Shown here: piece after piece, positions 6,540 to 8,276 of the stretch | Position numbering within the stretch: position 1 is the stretch's first letter | How the letters are laid out: each line of letters opens with the position of its first letter | Assembly: GCA_937910825.1 (NCBI GenBank) | Contig: CALEMO010000014.1 | Coordinates: 1-8,276 of the forward strand | Reading direction: 5' to 3' | DNA: 8,276 nt | Source of the DNA: an uncultured Solirubrobacterales bacterium | Lineage (GTDB): Bacteria > Actinomycetota > Thermoleophilia > Solirubrobacterales > 70-9 | The notes under the pieces: generated by a model | Databases searched by the model: none | What the model was told of the DNA's origin: nothing | Seen by the model: the letters and a program-made list of their open reading frames with translations, nothing else | Program-made: the position numbers and the translations under genes

Positions 6540-7019
6540 TCACTCAGATACGAGCGGCGCCACGACTACCCGGCGTTGCGGTTCGTCGCCGGCGCTGAAA
6601 GTCTCGACCTCGGGGCGTTCCTTGAGGTGTTCGTGAACGATCCGCCGCTCGCGTGCTGTCATCGGGTCAAGTTCAATTTCATCGCCTGATTCGACCGCCT
6701 TTTCGGCAGCTCGCTCAGCCCGCTCCGAAATGATCTCTTCGCGCCGGGCCCGGTAGCCCGCGGCGTCAAGCACCACCCGCTTGCGTTCACGGTTCCCCTG
6801 AAAGGCCGCCTGAAAGCAGAGAAGCTGCAATGCGTCGATGGTCTGGCCGCGGCGTCCGATCAGCAGGCCGTAGTCCTCGTCCCCTTCGACGGTGGCGGTA
6901 ATCACTTCTTCGCTCTCGTCGATCGTCACTTCGCCTTCAAGCTCGAGCTGGTCGAGAATCCGCTCGACCAGCAGGCGAATCCGGTCAGCGGGCTCTTCTG
7001 GCCAGTTGCTCTCTTCCAT
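6540..7019 (-). CDS. khpB: RNA-binding protein KhpB/Jag (KH and R3H domains)
   Basis: This 159-residue single-stranded nucleic-acid binding protein belongs to the KhpB (Jag, EloR) family, which in Firmicutes acts with KhpA in cell elongation and RNA control. The KH domain covers about residues 28-85 with the GxxG loop in GLLIGRRGQTIDALQ (GRRG at 55-58). A charged helix follows (about 88-112). The R3H domain covers about 113-157 with R125-x3-H129 (RERRIVHEHL) and ETFSAGDEPQRRVVVAP. The Jag_N domain of Firmicutes proteins is absent, as is common in Actinobacteria. The start is ATG at 7019, 23 nt after yidC, with only a weak ribosome-binding site. The N-terminus is very acidic. Confidence 0.94.
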   Translation of the reverse strand: MEESNWPEEPADRIRLLVERILDQLELEGEVTIDESEEVITATVEGDEDYGLLIGRRGQTIDALQLLCFQAAFQGNRERKRVVLDAAGYRARREEIISERAERAAEKAVESGDEIELDPMTARERRIVHEHLKERPEVETFSAGDEPQRRVVVAPLVSE

Positions 7020-7042
7020 GGGCTCAGTCTACGCAGCCGCTG

Positions 7043-7969
7043 TCAGCGACGGCGCTTCTTCTTGCGTGGTGGTGGTGGTGGTGGTTTCGCCGCGGCTGCC
7101 ATCTCCGGAGTCGGGATCACAGGCGGCGGAATCACCTTGTTTACAACGACTTGCTGACCGAAAGTCCAAACGTTGGTTGTGATCCAGTAGAGGATGAGGC
7201 CAGCCGGGAAGCTGATGATGAAGGGGATGAAGATGAAAGGCAGCACCATCATCAGGATTCGCTGGTTGCGGTCACCCGTGGTCGCCGTGACCAGGCCGGA
7301 AAGCAACTGGGTACCGACGTAGAGGACGATCAGAATGATCAGTACCGATCCGACCGCGTTGCCGGTGAGGTCGGGGATGATCAGGAAGGACTCCCCGAAA
7401 GAACTCACCGCGGCGGTGAGCGGTTTGATCGCCGAGAAGTTATTGAAGACGTTTTCGGCCTGACCCTGGGTCACGGTTCCTGCTTTGACGAGTCCTGGAA
7501 TCATTCCCTGAAAGTCAGCCGCGGTCGCCGAATCCTGAACGGCGTCGAACGGAACGTCGCCACAGGACATGGTGGTCTGCCCGCACATGTCTTCCCGGAG
7601 GGGACCTCTGAGGGTGTAAAAAAGTGTGATGAAGATCGGAAGCTGGGCCAACAGTGGGATGCAGGAAGCCAGGGGATTGATCTTGTTCTCCTGGTAAAAC
7701 TTCATCATTTCCTGCGAGAGGCGCTGACGGTCGTTCTTGTACTTCGCCTGCAGCTCTTTGATCTGCGGCTGGAACGCCTGCAGTGCCCGCATGCCCTTGA
7801 TCTGTTTGTAGGTAAGGGGAATCAGCAGGGCGCGGGTGATGACCGTGAGCAGAATGATCGCTCCACCCCAGGCCAGGCCGAGGTCGTCGTGGAAGTAAGA
7901 AAGGACCGCGTCCGCAACATTGATCAGCGGTTGAAGGATGTTCGCGACGGTATTTACGGCAATTGGCAT
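7043..7969 (-). CDS. yidC: Membrane protein insertase YidC
   Basis: This 308-residue inner-membrane insertase works alone or with SecYEG. The conserved core is present: a first core helix with the groove arginine (AIILLTVITRALLIPLTYKQ, R46), the coiled cytoplasmic hairpin (about 55-97), NPLASCIPLLAQLPIFITLFY (98-118), and later helices at about 206-226, 236-252 and 255-275 (PFIISFPAGLILYWITTN). No lipoprotein signal is seen. The loop between the second and third helices is long (about 121-190) and contains Cys129 and Cys136. The C-terminus is PPPPPP then RKKKRRR, a basic tail of the kind that can touch the ribosome. I chose ATG at 7969, which overlaps the yidD stop as TGATG; a TTG directly before it is less likely. 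Confidence 0.96.
   Translation of the reverse strand: MPIAVNTVANILQPLINVADAVLSYFHDDLGLAWGGAIILLTVITRALLIPLTYKQIKGMRALQAFQPQIKELQAKYKNDRQRLSQEMMKFYQENKINPLASCIPLLAQLPIFITLFYTLRGPLREDMCGQTTMSCGDVPFDAVQDSATAADFQGMIPGLVKAGTVTQGQAENVFNNFSAIKPLTAAVSSFGESFLIIPDLTGNAVGSVLIILIVLYVGTQLLSGLVTATTGDRNQRILMMVLPFIFIPFIISFPAGLILYWITTNVWTFGQQVVVNKVIPPPVIPTPEMAAAAKPPPPPPRKKKRRR
7068..7085 (-). repeat. (CCA)6 trinucleotide repeat in yidC
   Basis: There are six identical CCA codons on the minus strand (GGT x6 on the plus strand), encoding six prolines just before the basic C-terminal tail of YidC. A pure tandem repeat can gain or lose units in steps of one proline without shifting the frame. Confidence 0.9.
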
Positions 7970-8244
7970 CAACGCGGTTCAGAGTCTCCGTGGTATACGG
8001 CCGGATCGACAGGTCCGACCTTGAAAGAAAAGGTGCCCCGCACGGGATCGAATCCACCGTGGCTGAAGGGATTGCATCTCAGGATGCGCCAGCAGGCGAG
8101 AACTGTACCCCGAATGACCCCAAAGCGTTCAACCGCCTCGATCGCGTAGGCCGAGCAAGTGGGTTCGTACTTGCACCGTCGGGGCAGTCCGGGGGAAATC
8201 CAGCGGCTGTAGGCCCTCACCGGCGCCAGAATCACCCGTTTCAC
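7969..8244 (-). CDS. yidD: Membrane protein insertion efficiency factor YidD
   Basis: This 91-residue small protein belongs to the YidD family, thought to assist YidC-dependent insertion at the inner face of the membrane. It carries the conserved core ISPGLPRRCKYEPTCSAYAI (16-35, with C24 and C30), then ACWRILRCNPFSHGGFDPV (50-68, with C51 and C57). A short amphipathic, basic N-terminus (MKRVILAPVRAYSRW) precedes it. Length is slightly above the usual 70-90 residues. The start is GTG at 8244, with no Shine-Dalgarno sequence. It lies inside a parS-like palindrome and appears to overlap the stop of the upstream reading frame as GTGA. The stop overlaps the yidC ATG by one base. Confidence 0.95.
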   Translation of the reverse strand: MKRVILAPVRAYSRWISPGLPRRCKYEPTCSAYAIEAVERFGVIRGTVLACWRILRCNPFSHGGFDPVRGTFSFKVGPVDPAVYHGDSEPR

Positions 8245-8252
8245 GTGGAACG
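8237..8252. promoter_or_regulatory. parS centromere site (ParB-binding)
   Basis: CGTTTCACGTGGAACG matches the bacterial parS consensus TGTTTCACGTGAAACA at 13 of 16 positions. It matches the 14-base core GTTTCACGTGAAAC at 13 of 14, including the central CACGTG. It lies about 3.2 kb from parB, within the origin region, where parS sites usually sit. It covers the yidD start codon. Confidence 0.75.
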
Positions 8253-8276
8253 CCCGTGCTTGTTGAGTGAAAGGAC
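8241..8276 (-). CDS. rnpA: Probable 3' end of rnpA (ribonuclease P protein component), partial
   Basis: A minus-strand frame enters at the right edge and reads VLSLNKHGRST before TGA at 8241-8243. Its stop overlaps the yidD GTG as GTGA. Only 11 residues are visible, so the product cannot be recognised from sequence. The name is inferred from the conserved order rpmH-rnpA-yidD-yidC. Another frame is also open across these bases. Confidence 0.4.
   Translation of the reverse strand, partial: VLSLNKHGRST

Noticed and set aside
7151..8149. A 332-codon open frame on the plus strand opposite yidC and yidD
   Set aside because: It is the reverse shadow of two clearly recognised genes. Its sequence is low-complexity (Glu/Asp/Gln/Arg rich) with no domain signature; long antisense frames are common in GC-rich DNA.

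Overview
The window is about 8.3 kb of gene-dense, high-GC bacterial DNA. GTG starts are common: the 760-1221 gene, parB, parA, rsmG and yidD all use GTG. There are no insertion sequences, CRISPR arrays or other mobile elements. The minus-strand order yidD-yidC-khpB(jag)-rsmG-parA-parB is the conserved block next to the chromosomal replication origin in many bacteria, including Actinobacteria. The codon style, the YidC type, the short Jag without its N-terminal domain and the bifunctional-nuclease protein point to a high-GC actinobacterium. A Thermoleophilia-like lineage is my guess and cannot be proved from the window. rpmH, dnaA and oriC would be expected just beyond the right edge. The last 36 bases look like the 3' end of rnpA.

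Layout, left to right. Positions 1-1221 (minus) hold a 5-TM hypothetical protein followed by the N-terminal 251 residues of a phosphodiesterase/nucleotide-pyrophosphatase-type alkaline-phosphatase-fold enzyme. Positions 1206-3469 (plus) hold a fold-type-I PLP aminotransferase coupled by an ATGA overlap to D-alanine--D-alanine ligase. Positions 3473-3961 (minus) hold a bifunctional nuclease (DUF151) protein with an apparently leaderless promoter. A tRNA-Ile(GAT) gene lies at 4070-4143 (plus). From 4163 to the right end (minus) is the origin-proximal block: parB, parA, rsmG, khpB, yidC, yidD and probably rnpA.

How the genes work together. ParA, ParB and a parS site at 8237-8252 form the chromosome segregation system. 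YidC, YidD and probably RnpA belong to membrane-protein insertion and tRNA processing. KhpB is an RNA-binding protein and RsmG modifies 16S rRNA. Ddl makes the D-Ala-D-Ala dipeptide for peptidoglycan, and the coupled aminotransferase probably handles a related amino acid.

I found no convincing new multi-gene system. The most interesting points are local: a parS site sitting exactly on the rnpA/yidD stop-start junction; all three CACGTG hexamers of the window lying on GTG start codons; a leaderless promoter for the nuclease gene; divergent genes whose 5' ends overlap; an altered ParA motif; and an unusual loop and tail in YidC.
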